Assembly (NCBI GenBank): GCA_030667205.1
Contig: DAOUWH010000015.1
Coordinates: 1 to 12,472, forward strand
DNA from: Nitrospirota bacterium
GTDB lineage: Bacteria; Nitrospirota; Thermodesulfovibrionia; Thermodesulfovibrionales; JdFR-86
Direction of reading: 5' to 3'
Length of the DNA stretch: 12,472 nucleotides
Shown: piece after piece, positions 7,302 to 12,472 of the stretch
How positions within the stretch are numbered: the first letter of the stretch is position 1
Layout: each line of letters opens with the position of its first letter
Program-made: the position numbers and the translations under genes
Notes under the pieces: generated by a model
The model's input: the letters and a program-made list of their open reading frames with translations, nothing else
What the model was told of the DNA's origin: nothing
Database searches by the model: none

Positions 7302-8946
7302 ACTCTATCCTTTTAATCGCGGCATATGCGTATTCGCTCAGGAACCTGTTGCTTGAGCGCCTCATCTTTTCCAGCACCGGCAGCGCATTCTTGTTGCCCA
7401 TGAGCCCGAGGGCGTATGCCGCAACAGCCTTGTTCTCATTATGTTTGGCGCGCTTAAACAGCGCCCTTTTCTTCACCGTTTTCATCAGGAAATCGAAAAC
7501 AGTGCTGTCCCTCCACCTTGAAAGCACCTCGAAAAACTCCTTCTTTTCGTTGAAGTCGACGCTAAGGAATTTGCCGTCCGACAGCCTGTCGAGCATGACC
7601 CGTTTCGCAAAATCCGAGCCTATCGAGCCGAGCGCCCTTGCCGCAGTCGTCCTGACGAAGGACTCCGGGTCGTCCAGGCAGTCCTTTACGACAGCTGCCG
7701 CCTTTGGGCCGCCTTTACTTTCACCGATGGTCTTGAGGAGCTCTTTTCTGACCCTCGGGTCGCTGTGACCAGCCGCCCTGAGCAGGTAGTCCAGCGCCTT
7801 GGGATCTCCAACCTTTCTAAGCACATATATTATGTTTCTCACCACATACCACCGGCTGTCGGACAACCCTTTTGCGAGCACCGCTATGTCTTTGCCGCCG
7901 AGGAAGACAAGGGCGTTGACCACGCTCTTACGTGCCTTTATGGTCTTGAGCTCGCCAAGTATGGTTATAAACTGCGGGATGGAATTGCGGGACAGAAAGC
8001 TGACGTATTCCTGAAGCACGATGTCCTCGATGCCGGGCTCCTCGTCCATCATGTCCCCTATGACCTTGATAATCTCGGGAGACTCCGCGGAACGGAAAAT
8101 ATGGTTCAGCTCCTCCTTGGAATCGAACTCGGTGACGGTGGTCTCATCGAACGTCTTGGCCCGCCACAATATCTCTATTGCGGTTCTCAGGTCCCCCTGC
8201 TTTATGGAATACTCCATGGCATTTGCGACGATGGCGGTTATCTCATGGAACTCGTAGAAGTCCTCGGACATAAGGAGCATTTCATAGAGGATATCGATAA
8301 GCTTCCCTTTTTTATCGCGGGCGACCTTTTCTCTAAGCGCCGCAAGTGCCGTTACGTCCTTGTCCGTAATGGGCACCAGTTGGATTTCCTTGGCGGTCTC
8401 CTCGCTCTTGAGCGCGTCGGAATATGCCTTTGTGAGGTCGTCTTCGCCGGCGGATCTTTCTTTTACCTGCTTTACCGCCTCCTCTTCGTAATCCTCTTCG
8501 TCCTCCTCGACGAGGATGCTCTCGTCCACCGTGTATTTGATGTTCTGGAAGTCCTTTTCCCACAGGAGCGTTATCACGTCGTCAGCAATGTCTTCACTGT
8601 CGAAATCATAAGAAACTATTTCGAGGAAGCTCTGGAATTCCTCTTTTGTGAGACCGCTCTTGAATATCAGGTCCTTGAGGCCGTCGCGCGAGAAAAACAG
8701 CGCGAGGTTATCGTCCTTGCCCACGCCCTTGAATACCGGCTCGCCACCGTATAATATCTCGTTACGGGTCATCCGGAGGGGAATCTCATCCAGGTATTCG
8801 AATATTGCCTCGATCTTCAGGTGCGTGTTGTTTACGGTCTTGGCGTAGATGGGGTTATTGGCCGGATATATCCTCAGATTCTTCTTGGCCTTGATTATGG
8901 CCTGAAGCAGATCCTTAACTACCTTTATGTCTTCGGGATCAGGCAT
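7285..8946 (-). CDS. HEAT-repeat protein, partner gene of the HD-GYP protein
   Basis: A 553-residue soluble protein. The N-terminal part (about 1-140) opens with a helical stretch containing KAKKNLRIYPANNPIY and is not assigned to a named domain. A strongly acidic patch (EEDEEDYEEE, 147-156) and a helical middle follow. The C-terminal part (about 335-550) has HEAT/PBS-lyase-like helical repeats, clearest as LSDSRWYVVRNIIYVLRKVG, HSDPRVRKELLKTIGES, DDPESFVRTTAARALGSIG and ENKAVAAYALGLMG. Such repeats usually form protein-binding scaffolds; no catalytic residues are recognisable. It overlaps the HD-GYP gene by 17 nt, and the adjoining protein is its likely partner. The ATG at 8946 has no strong ribosome site. 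No better in-frame start is apparent, and a plausible alternative would remove the conserved-looking N-terminal helix. Confidence 0.85.
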   Translation of the reverse strand: MPDPEDIKVVKDLLQAIIKAKKNLRIYPANNPIYAKTVNNTHLKIEAIFEYLDEIPLRMTRNEILYGGEPVFKGVGKDDNLALFFSRDGLKDLIFKSGLTKEEFQSFLEIVSYDFDSEDIADDVITLLWEKDFQNIKYTVDESILVEEDEEDYEEEAVKQVKERSAGEDDLTKAYSDALKSEETAKEIQLVPITDKDVTALAALREKVARDKKGKLIDILYEMLLMSEDFYEFHEITAIVANAMEYSIKQGDLRTAIEILWRAKTFDETTVTEFDSKEELNHIFRSAESPEIIKVIGDMMDEEPGIEDIVLQEYVSFLSRNSIPQFITILGELKTIKARKSVVNALVFLGGKDIAVLAKGLSDSRWYVVRNIIYVLRKVGDPKALDYLLRAAGHSDPRVRKELLKTIGESKGGPKAAAVVKDCLDDPESFVRTTAARALGSIGSDFAKRVMLDRLSDGKFLSVDFNEKKEFFEVLSRWRDSTVFDFLMKTVKKRALFKRAKHNENKAVAAYALGLMGNKNALPVLEKMRRSSNRFLSEYAYAAIKRIEYGKQG

Positions 8947-8975
8947 TTCTGTAAGTTAACATAGTATACTAAGGG

Positions 8976-8981
8976 TGTCAA
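8976..8981 (-). promoter_or_regulatory. Isolated -35-like TTGACA before the HEAT gene
   Basis: On the minus strand a perfect TTGACA hexamer lies 29 nt upstream of the HEAT start, across the end of the 91-residue gene. At 16-18 bp spacing no good -10 is present (best 3 of 6). A TATACT is nearby but only about 7 bp away. This is weak support for a promoter of the HEAT/HD-GYP pair; read-through from the tat genes is the simpler reading. Confidence 0.15.
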
Positions 8982-8983
8982 AT

Positions 8984-9259
8984 TTATAAAAGAATGGTTC
9001 TCCTTCCCCTGGCAAAATTCCTTATAACCATCGCCGCGGAATGAAGTTTTGAAAGCCTCACGTTCCTCCTCCTGATTGCCATGACATCGGAATGCGGAAA
9101 CCTCTCGGATCTCACCTCGCCCTGCGCCTTTATTACCTGGGCGTACAGTTCCTTTAGCTCGTTATCGCCCAAAGGTTTTAAAAACAGAGGGTTTACGGCA
9201 ACATAGCCCTCGGAGATATCATACGCTACCGCCTTCGGGCTTTTCCCCCTTATCATCAT
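8984..9259 (-). CDS. Small basic protein of unknown function, overlapping tatC
   Basis: A 91-residue protein that I do not recognise. It has an N-terminal half with a GYVAVNPLFLKPLGDNELKELY segment, then an amphipathic helix (QVIKAQGEVRSERFP), then a very basic C-terminal half (IRRRNVRLSKLH near 62-73, RNFARGRRTILL at the end). There is no signal peptide, membrane helix or Cys pair, so it is probably cytosolic; the charge suggests binding to nucleic acid or an acidic partner. The start is ATG at 9259 (a second ATG follows at 9256), with AAAGGG about eight bases upstream. It begins 41 nt before the tatC stop, an unusually long overlap that argues for coupled expression. Spacing to the HEAT gene is 37 nt. 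An RNA-level function for the overlap is not excluded. Confidence 0.7.
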   Translation of the reverse strand: MMIRGKSPKAVAYDISEGYVAVNPLFLKPLGDNELKELYAQVIKAQGEVRSERFPHSDVMAIRRRNVRLSKLHSAAMVIRNFARGRRTILL

Positions 9260-10028
9260 GGCTTTTCCCTTTCAAAAATATTCTCGATGCCAGCACCCCG
9301 CACTCGTACAGCACTATTATCGGCAGGGCCATCAGAGTCTGGTTGAAGGCGTCCGGTGTCGGTGTAAGTATGGCGGCCGCCACAAAGGCAAGGAGCACGG
9401 CATATTTCCTGTTCTTGGCGAGCGTCTGCGGCGTGACGATTCCCATGCGCGTCAGGAACACGATGACCAGCGGCAGCTCGAACACGACGCCGAATGCCAG
9501 CACGAATTTGAGACAGAAATCTATATACTTCTCCACGGATATCATGGGTATGAGCGATTCCGTTTTGTACGTGAGGAGAAACTTCATGGCAAACGGAAGC
9601 ACTATGACAAAGCAGAACATCGCGCCCAAAAAAAACAGGCCGCTCGATACGAAGATAAACGGGAGGGCATATTTCTTTTCCCTCTCGACGAGGCCCGGCG
9701 AGAGGAACTTCCAGAACTGGTGAAACAGGACAGGAACCGCTACTATGATGCCGGTTATCAGGGCTATCTTCAGGTGTACCCACAGGGCCTCTGCCGGAGC
9801 AAGGAAAACAAGCGACCGTTCCGGGCCTGCCTTCTGCACCAGCGTCACGAACGGATAGGCCACCATGAACTTCAGGTCCGAGCGCATGGGGAGGGTAAGC
9901 ACCCTGAAAATATCTTCGGAGAAGCTGAAGGCGGCCACGAAAAAGACCAGGATAGCTACAACCGAGACCGTAAGCCTCTTTCTTATCTCGGAAAGATGAC
10001 CGGTAAAGGGCATCTTGTCCTCGGGCAT
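9219..10028 (-). CDS. tatC: Twin-arginine translocase subunit TatC
   Basis: The multi-spanning receptor of the Tat pathway, which exports folded proteins with RR signal peptides across the inner membrane. It is 269 residues with six expected membrane helices. Family marks in order are GHLSEIRKRL at 10-19 (the cytosolic N-terminal signature), FLAPAEALWVHLKIAL, a VPVLFHQFWKFLSPGL loop with E nearby, VVFELPLVIVFL, and AAAILTPTPDAFNQTLMALPIIVLYE. A short hydrophilic tail (KGKSHDDKGEKPEGG) ends the protein. The ATG at 10028 shares one base with the TAA of the preceding tatA-type gene (TAATG). The 3' end is overlapped by the 91-residue gene. No twin-arginine signal peptide is encoded in this window, so the substrates lie elsewhere. 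Confidence 0.95.
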   Translation of the reverse strand: MPEDKMPFTGHLSEIRKRLTVSVVAILVFFVAAFSFSEDIFRVLTLPMRSDLKFMVAYPFVTLVQKAGPERSLVFLAPAEALWVHLKIALITGIIVAVPVLFHQFWKFLSPGLVEREKKYALPFIFVSSGLFFLGAMFCFVIVLPFAMKFLLTYKTESLIPMISVEKYIDFCLKFVLAFGVVFELPLVIVFLTRMGIVTPQTLAKNRKYAVLLAFVAAAILTPTPDAFNQTLMALPIIVLYECGVLASRIFLKGKSHDDKGEKPEGGSV

Positions 10029-10360
10029 TACTTCTCGTCCTCCTTTTCATCTCCGGCCTTCTCTTCTGTGCCTTCGCCCTCGGGGGGGCCTGTCTTCTCT
10101 TCTGTGCCTTCGCCCTCGGGGGGGGCGGCCGCAGGGCCGGCGTCCTTCTTCTTCCATGCCGGAAGCTCTTTTATATCGAGGTCTGTCTCTGCCGCGCGGA
10201 TTTCCCGCTCGACTTCCGTCTTGACGTCAGCCATTGCGCCTTTTAACTGGCCCATGGTCTTGCCAATGGCCCTTCCGAGTTCCGGCAGCCTTTTAGGACC
10301 GAACACAAGGAGGGCCACCACGAAGATGACTACAAGTTCCTGCATGCCCAGGTCCAGCAA
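10028..10360 (-). CDS. tatA: TatA/TatB-family translocase subunit with repeated acidic tail
   Basis: The small membrane subunit of the Tat exporter. It has one N-terminal membrane helix (QELVVIFVVALLVFG), the hinge FGPKRLPELGRAIGKT and an amphipathic helix to about residue 60. TatA and TatB cannot be separated with certainty: the FGPKRLPE hinge occurs in both, and this is the only such gene beside tatC here, so it may serve alone. The 110-residue length is at the long end for TatA. The tail (78-110) is Pro/Glu/Gly-rich with two copies of PPEGEGTEEK spaced 12 residues apart. The start is TTG at 10360, two bases after the preceding stop, with GAGGGG eight bases upstream. The reading MLDLGMQEL matches family openings; an internal ATG would cut the N-terminus by five residues. 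Confidence 0.9.
   Translation of the reverse strand: MLDLGMQELVVIFVVALLVFGPKRLPELGRAIGKTMGQLKGAMADVKTEVEREIRAAETDLDIKELPAWKKKDAGPAAAPPEGEGTEEKTGPPEGEGTEEKAGDEKEDEK
10058..10125 (-). repeat. 36-bp tandem duplication in the tatA tail with C7 and C8 tracts
   Basis: Bases 10058-10088 and 10094-10124 match exactly and are offset by 36 bp, encoding the doubled PPEGEGTEEK unit. On the coding strand each copy contains a C homopolymer, seven bases in the 10082-10088 copy and eight in the 10118-10125 copy. The unit is a whole number of codons, so loss or gain of a copy keeps frame, whereas slippage within a C tract would not. Confidence 0.9.
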
Positions 10361-10362
10361 CT

Positions 10363-11136
10363 CTACTTCCCCTCGTATATTCTCTCGATGGTCCGCTCCT
10401 CTTGCGGGAACAGAAGTGCAAGCGAGGCCATGAGCCTGTAATTCGTGGGTTTATGCTTCATGTCTATACCGAAGCCCAGGTTTACGTAGAGGTTGTCGCC
10501 GACACGCACCCTGTAGCCAAGCCTTGTCTCCATCTGGTCTATCTTCTTCGAATAGTGGCTTGACCTTCCGTAAATCTCTCCCAGCAGCCAGACGTTGTGC
10601 GCCGCCGAAAAAACAATGCCTGCCGATGCCGTGAACTCGCCCTTCAGGCCCGAACCCACAGGCCACGTGTAAAAAAGGTTTGTATGGCCCTGTACGGGGC
10701 CGATCCTGTCGCTTATTATGATGCCGCCGCCAAAGCTGCCGTTGGTGCTGACCGCCGTGCTGCCAGAGTCCACCGAGGCGCTTACCAGATACGCAACCGA
10801 GGGGCCATACGCGCCCTTGTCTATAATCCTGTGCTTGATGCCCAGGGCAATGTCCTCAAAACCGTCCTTCTGGTCCGACACGCTCAGCGAAAGTTCAACC
10901 TTGTCATACACTCCGTAGGCGATGTTCGAGCCGAACCTGTAGAAAGAGCTGTTCAGAAGCGCGTCGTAAGTGAAGCTTATCGCAGCCTGTCCCTTTTTGG
11001 GGCTGGTTGCCGTCATTGTCGAGAAAACCCCGTAAGGCGCAGGCGGCTGCAGGCCGTTTAAATCCGCACCTTGAGAGAGACCCGGAAAGAGGAAACTGCA
11101 CAGGATACTACCGGCCATGAGAATACATTTCCTCAT
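10363..11136 (-). CDS. Predicted outer-membrane beta-barrel protein, function unknown
   Basis: A 257-residue protein with an N-terminal signal peptide (basic MRK start, hydrophobic core ILMAGSILCSFLFPG, likely cleavage after LSQG or near it). The mature part alternates polar and aromatic/hydrophobic residues with Gly, as in beta-barrel strands (for example FRFGSNIAYGVYDKVELSLSV-like spans and NLYVNLGFGIDMKH). It looks like the loosely defined barrel/transporter families of Gram-negative outer membranes; no specific family is recognised, and it does not end in the terminal aromatic residue common for Bam substrates. No RR motif is present, so it is a Sec rather than a Tat substrate. It is the first gene after a predicted promoter and its stop is 2 nt from the tatA start, so it appears to head the tat operon. 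The ATG at 11136 has only a weak ribosome site. Confidence 0.75.
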   Translation of the reverse strand: MRKCILMAGSILCSFLFPGLSQGADLNGLQPPAPYGVFSTMTATSPKKGQAAISFTYDALLNSSFYRFGSNIAYGVYDKVELSLSVSDQKDGFEDIALGIKHRIIDKGAYGPSVAYLVSASVDSGSTAVSTNGSFGGGIIISDRIGPVQGHTNLFYTWPVGSGLKGEFTASAGIVFSAAHNVWLLGEIYGRSSHYSKKIDQMETRLGYRVRVGDNLYVNLGFGIDMKHKPTNYRLMASLALLFPQEERTIERIYEGK

Positions 11137-11141
11137 TGCTA

Positions 11142-11171
11142 AAAATAACAGATAGAAATGCTTACTGTCAA
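11142..11171 (-). promoter_or_regulatory. Alternative weaker promoter before the barrel gene
   Basis: Minus-strand TTGACA (11171-11166) with TATTTT (11147-11142) at 18-bp spacing. It would put the start point almost at the ATG, giving a leaderless or near-leaderless mRNA, so it is less likely than the site upstream. Confidence 0.2.
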
Positions 11172-11178
11172 TGAAACT

Positions 11179-11206
11179 ATTATCTATTAAATAATAAATA
11201 TGGCAA
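11179..11206 (-). promoter_or_regulatory. Predicted sigma70-type promoter of the barrel-tat operon
   Basis: On the minus strand TTGCCA (-35, 11206-11201) is followed after 16 bp by GATAAT (-10, 11184-11179), five of six matches each. The surroundings are notably AT-rich (TTATTATTTAATAG), unlike the genes. Transcription would begin near 11172, leaving about 36 nt of leader before the ATG at 11136. It is the only clear intergenic gap upstream of these genes. Confidence 0.5.
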
Positions 11207-11218
11207 CCGTAACCGGTT
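11205..11218. repeat. Short inverted repeat overlapping the promoter -35
   Basis: AACCG and CGGTT at 11205-11209 and 11214-11218 are separated by four bases, and the second arm is also part of the 8-bp palindrome AACCGGTT (11211-11218). It overlaps the -35 by two bases and lies just after the mfd stop. It could be an operator half-site pair or nothing; no run of T follows on the minus strand, so it does not look like a terminator for mfd. Confidence 0.3.
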
Positions 11219-11234
11219 CTGGAAAATACGCAGA

Positions 11235-12472
11235 CTATTTGGCTGCCTCTGAAAGGGTCTTCAAGGCCTCCCTTGCCGCGCGGTAGGCGTCTCCTTTCAG
11301 CGGCAGCTCAAAGCCCTTGGGATGGAACCTGACCCCCTTGCCAAAGACTTCAAGTACCCTCTCGGCCCTCATGGGCGCTTCGGAAGAGAAGGTAAGCTTC
11401 ACCCATTGTCCTGCCTGGCTTACGTCGGTTATGTGAAGCCGCTCGGCCATGAGCCTCAGTTCCATGACCTTCAGCAGGTTCAGGAATGACTCGGGGGGCT
11501 TGCCAAAGCGGTCTGTCATCTCGTCCCTGAGTGCGTCGAGGTCCTCGCTCGACCCTGCGGAGGCTACCTCCCTGTAGGTGCTCAGCCTGAGCGTCATGTC
11601 CTCTATGTAAGTATCGGGTATGAAGGCATTGAGCCTGATGTTTACGGATGAGCGCACCGGCTCCCTGACCTCGACGCCTTTGAGTTCGGCCACCGAGCGT
11701 TCGAGCATCTCGATATAGAGGTCGAATCCCACCGCGTCTATATATCCCGACTGCTCCGGGCCGAGCATGTTTCCGGCGCCTCTTATCTCAAGGTCCTTCA
11801 TCGCAAGCCTCAGGCCCGCGCCCAGGTAGTTGAGCTCCTGTATGGCCTGGAGCCTCTTTCTCGCGTCATCGGGTATGATGGCGTCTCCAGGTATCAGAAA
11901 ATATGCGTATGCCCTGACGTTGCTTCTGCCGACCCTGCCCTTTAGCTGGTACAGGTCGGCAAGGCCCATCCTGTAGGCCATGTCGATAATTATCGTATTG
12001 GCGGTGGGGATGTCCAGCCCCGAGCCTATGATTGCCGTTGAGACAAGCACATCCACCTCCATGTTCAGAAACGAAAGCATTGTCTTCTCAAGCGCCCGCT
12101 CGGTCATTCGTCCGTGGGCCACGGCTACCCTGGCTTCGGGTACGAGCCTGCCGGTGAGCCTTGCGAACTTCTCGATATCGTGTATCCGGTTATGGACAAA
12201 AAACACCTGCCCTCCCCTTTGAAGCTCTTTCTCGATGGCCTCCTTTATCAGGGCCTCGTTAAACACCGAGACCGCGCTCTTTACGGCGACCCGTTCTTCA
12301 GGGGGCGTCTCTATTACGCTCATGCTCCTTATTCCAGACAGCGACATCTGCAGGGTCCTCGGTATCGGGGTCGCGCTCAGCGTAAGCACGTCCACGCCCC
12401 TTTTAAACTCCTTTATCCTCTCTTTCTGCCTGACGCCGAACCGGTGCTCCTCGTCTATTATCAGGAGGCCAA
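11235..12472 (-). CDS. mfd: Mfd, transcription-repair coupling factor (C-terminal part; 5' end outside window)
   Basis: A DNA translocase that dislodges RNA polymerase stalled at lesions and recruits UvrA for excision repair. About 411 residues are visible. The start lies outside: reading continues through the right edge, and LLIIDEEHRFGVRQKERIK, with the DEEH helicase box, is seen there. It is followed by the TRCF block LTLSATPIPRTLQMSLSGIRS, helicase motifs FVHNRIHDIEK, VAHGRMTE, VLVSTAIIGSGLDIP and KGRVGRSNVRAYAYFL, then LEIRGAGNMLGPEQSGYIDAVGFDLYIEML, and a C-terminal regulatory domain to the TAG stop. A GTG at 12395 is an internal Val, not a start. mfd is separated from the next gene by 98 bp. 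Confidence 0.96.
   Translation of the reverse strand, partial: GLLIIDEEHRFGVRQKERIKEFKRGVDVLTLSATPIPRTLQMSLSGIRSMSVIETPPEERVAVKSAVSVFNEALIKEAIEKELQRGGQVFFVHNRIHDIEKFARLTGRLVPEARVAVAHGRMTERALEKTMLSFLNMEVDVLVSTAIIGSGLDIPTANTIIIDMAYRMGLADLYQLKGRVGRSNVRAYAYFLIPGDAIIPDDARKRLQAIQELNYLGAGLRLAMKDLEIRGAGNMLGPEQSGYIDAVGFDLYIEMLERSVAELKGVEVREPVRSSVNIRLNAFIPDTYIEDMTLRLSTYREVASAGSSEDLDALRDEMTDRFGKPPESFLNLLKVMELRLMAERLHITDVSQAGQWVKLTFSSEAPMRAERVLEVFGKGVRFHPKGFELPLKGDAYRAAREALKTLSEAAK

Noticed and set aside
7765..8754. 329-codon plus-strand frame opposite the HEAT gene
   Set aside because: Antisense to a protein with convincing helical repeats. The Tyr/Val/Leu-rich translation shows no domain, and it is a mirror of the acidic and Lys codons on the other strand.
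9258..10433. Long plus-strand open frame opposite tatC, tatA and the barrel gene end
   Set aside because: It lies antisense to clearly recognisable TatC and TatA, has skewed Arg/His/Gln then Ser/Pro composition and no known motif. GC-rich codon bias of the real genes explains the lack of stops.
11205..11218. Intrinsic terminator after mfd
   Set aside because: The stem is only 5 bp and no T run follows on the minus strand.
12393..12395. GTG as the start of a short helicase-like gene
   Set aside because: The frame continues without a stop to the window edge and encodes the Mfd DEEH box, so this is an internal codon of mfd.
1..12472. CRISPR arrays, tRNA/rRNA genes, insertion sequences, toxin-antitoxin pairs or phage genes
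   Set aside because: No spaced repeats, RNA-like blocks, transposase frames or flanking inverted repeats were seen; nearly all bases are taken by recognisable or well-supported genes.

Overview
The window is a GC-rich, gene-dense stretch of a bacterial chromosome. It contains no RNA genes, transposons, prophage genes or CRISPR arrays. A Tat exporter, a predicted outer-membrane barrel with a signal peptide, and a HEAT plus HD-GYP signalling pair point to a Gram-negative host. Gene content and style resemble Desulfobacterota (former Deltaproteobacteria), Nitrospirota or a related uncultivated lineage. That placement is inference; nothing in the window fixes the taxon.

Plus-strand block (1-5898): eight tightly packed genes read as one transcription unit. 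In order they are the C-terminal part of nnr (NAD(P)HX repair), a compact pgeF-like laccase-domain gene, a two-CBS-domain protein, tsaE (tRNA t6A modification), nadK (NAD kinase), a family-4-type uracil-DNA glycosylase, a HIT-family nucleotide hydrolase or transferase, and recN. Six of the seven junctions overlap by 4 to 32 nt, and several genes start at TTG or GTG inside the previous stop codon. The block combines NAD(P) metabolism, nucleotide or wall-metabolite housecleaning and DNA repair.

Minus-strand block (11136 down to 5895): a predicted promoter near 11179-11206 precedes an outer-membrane barrel gene. It is followed by a tatA/tatB-type gene, tatC, an unrecognised 91-residue gene that overlaps tatC by 41 nt, a HEAT-repeat protein, and an HD-GYP-type protein. 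The block converges on recN with a 4-nt stop-stop overlap. The right edge (11235-12472, minus) is the C-terminal third of mfd, the transcription-repair coupling factor, which runs off the window.

No clearly new system is visible. The points most worth a second look are: an apparent Cys-to-Ser change at an iron-sulfur ligand position of the uracil-DNA glycosylase; a PgeF homologue missing the usual N-terminal motif but keeping the metal triad; the 91-residue orphan between tatC and the HEAT gene; and the linked HEAT/HD-GYP pair with a degenerate GYP motif, placed in an export-gene cluster.
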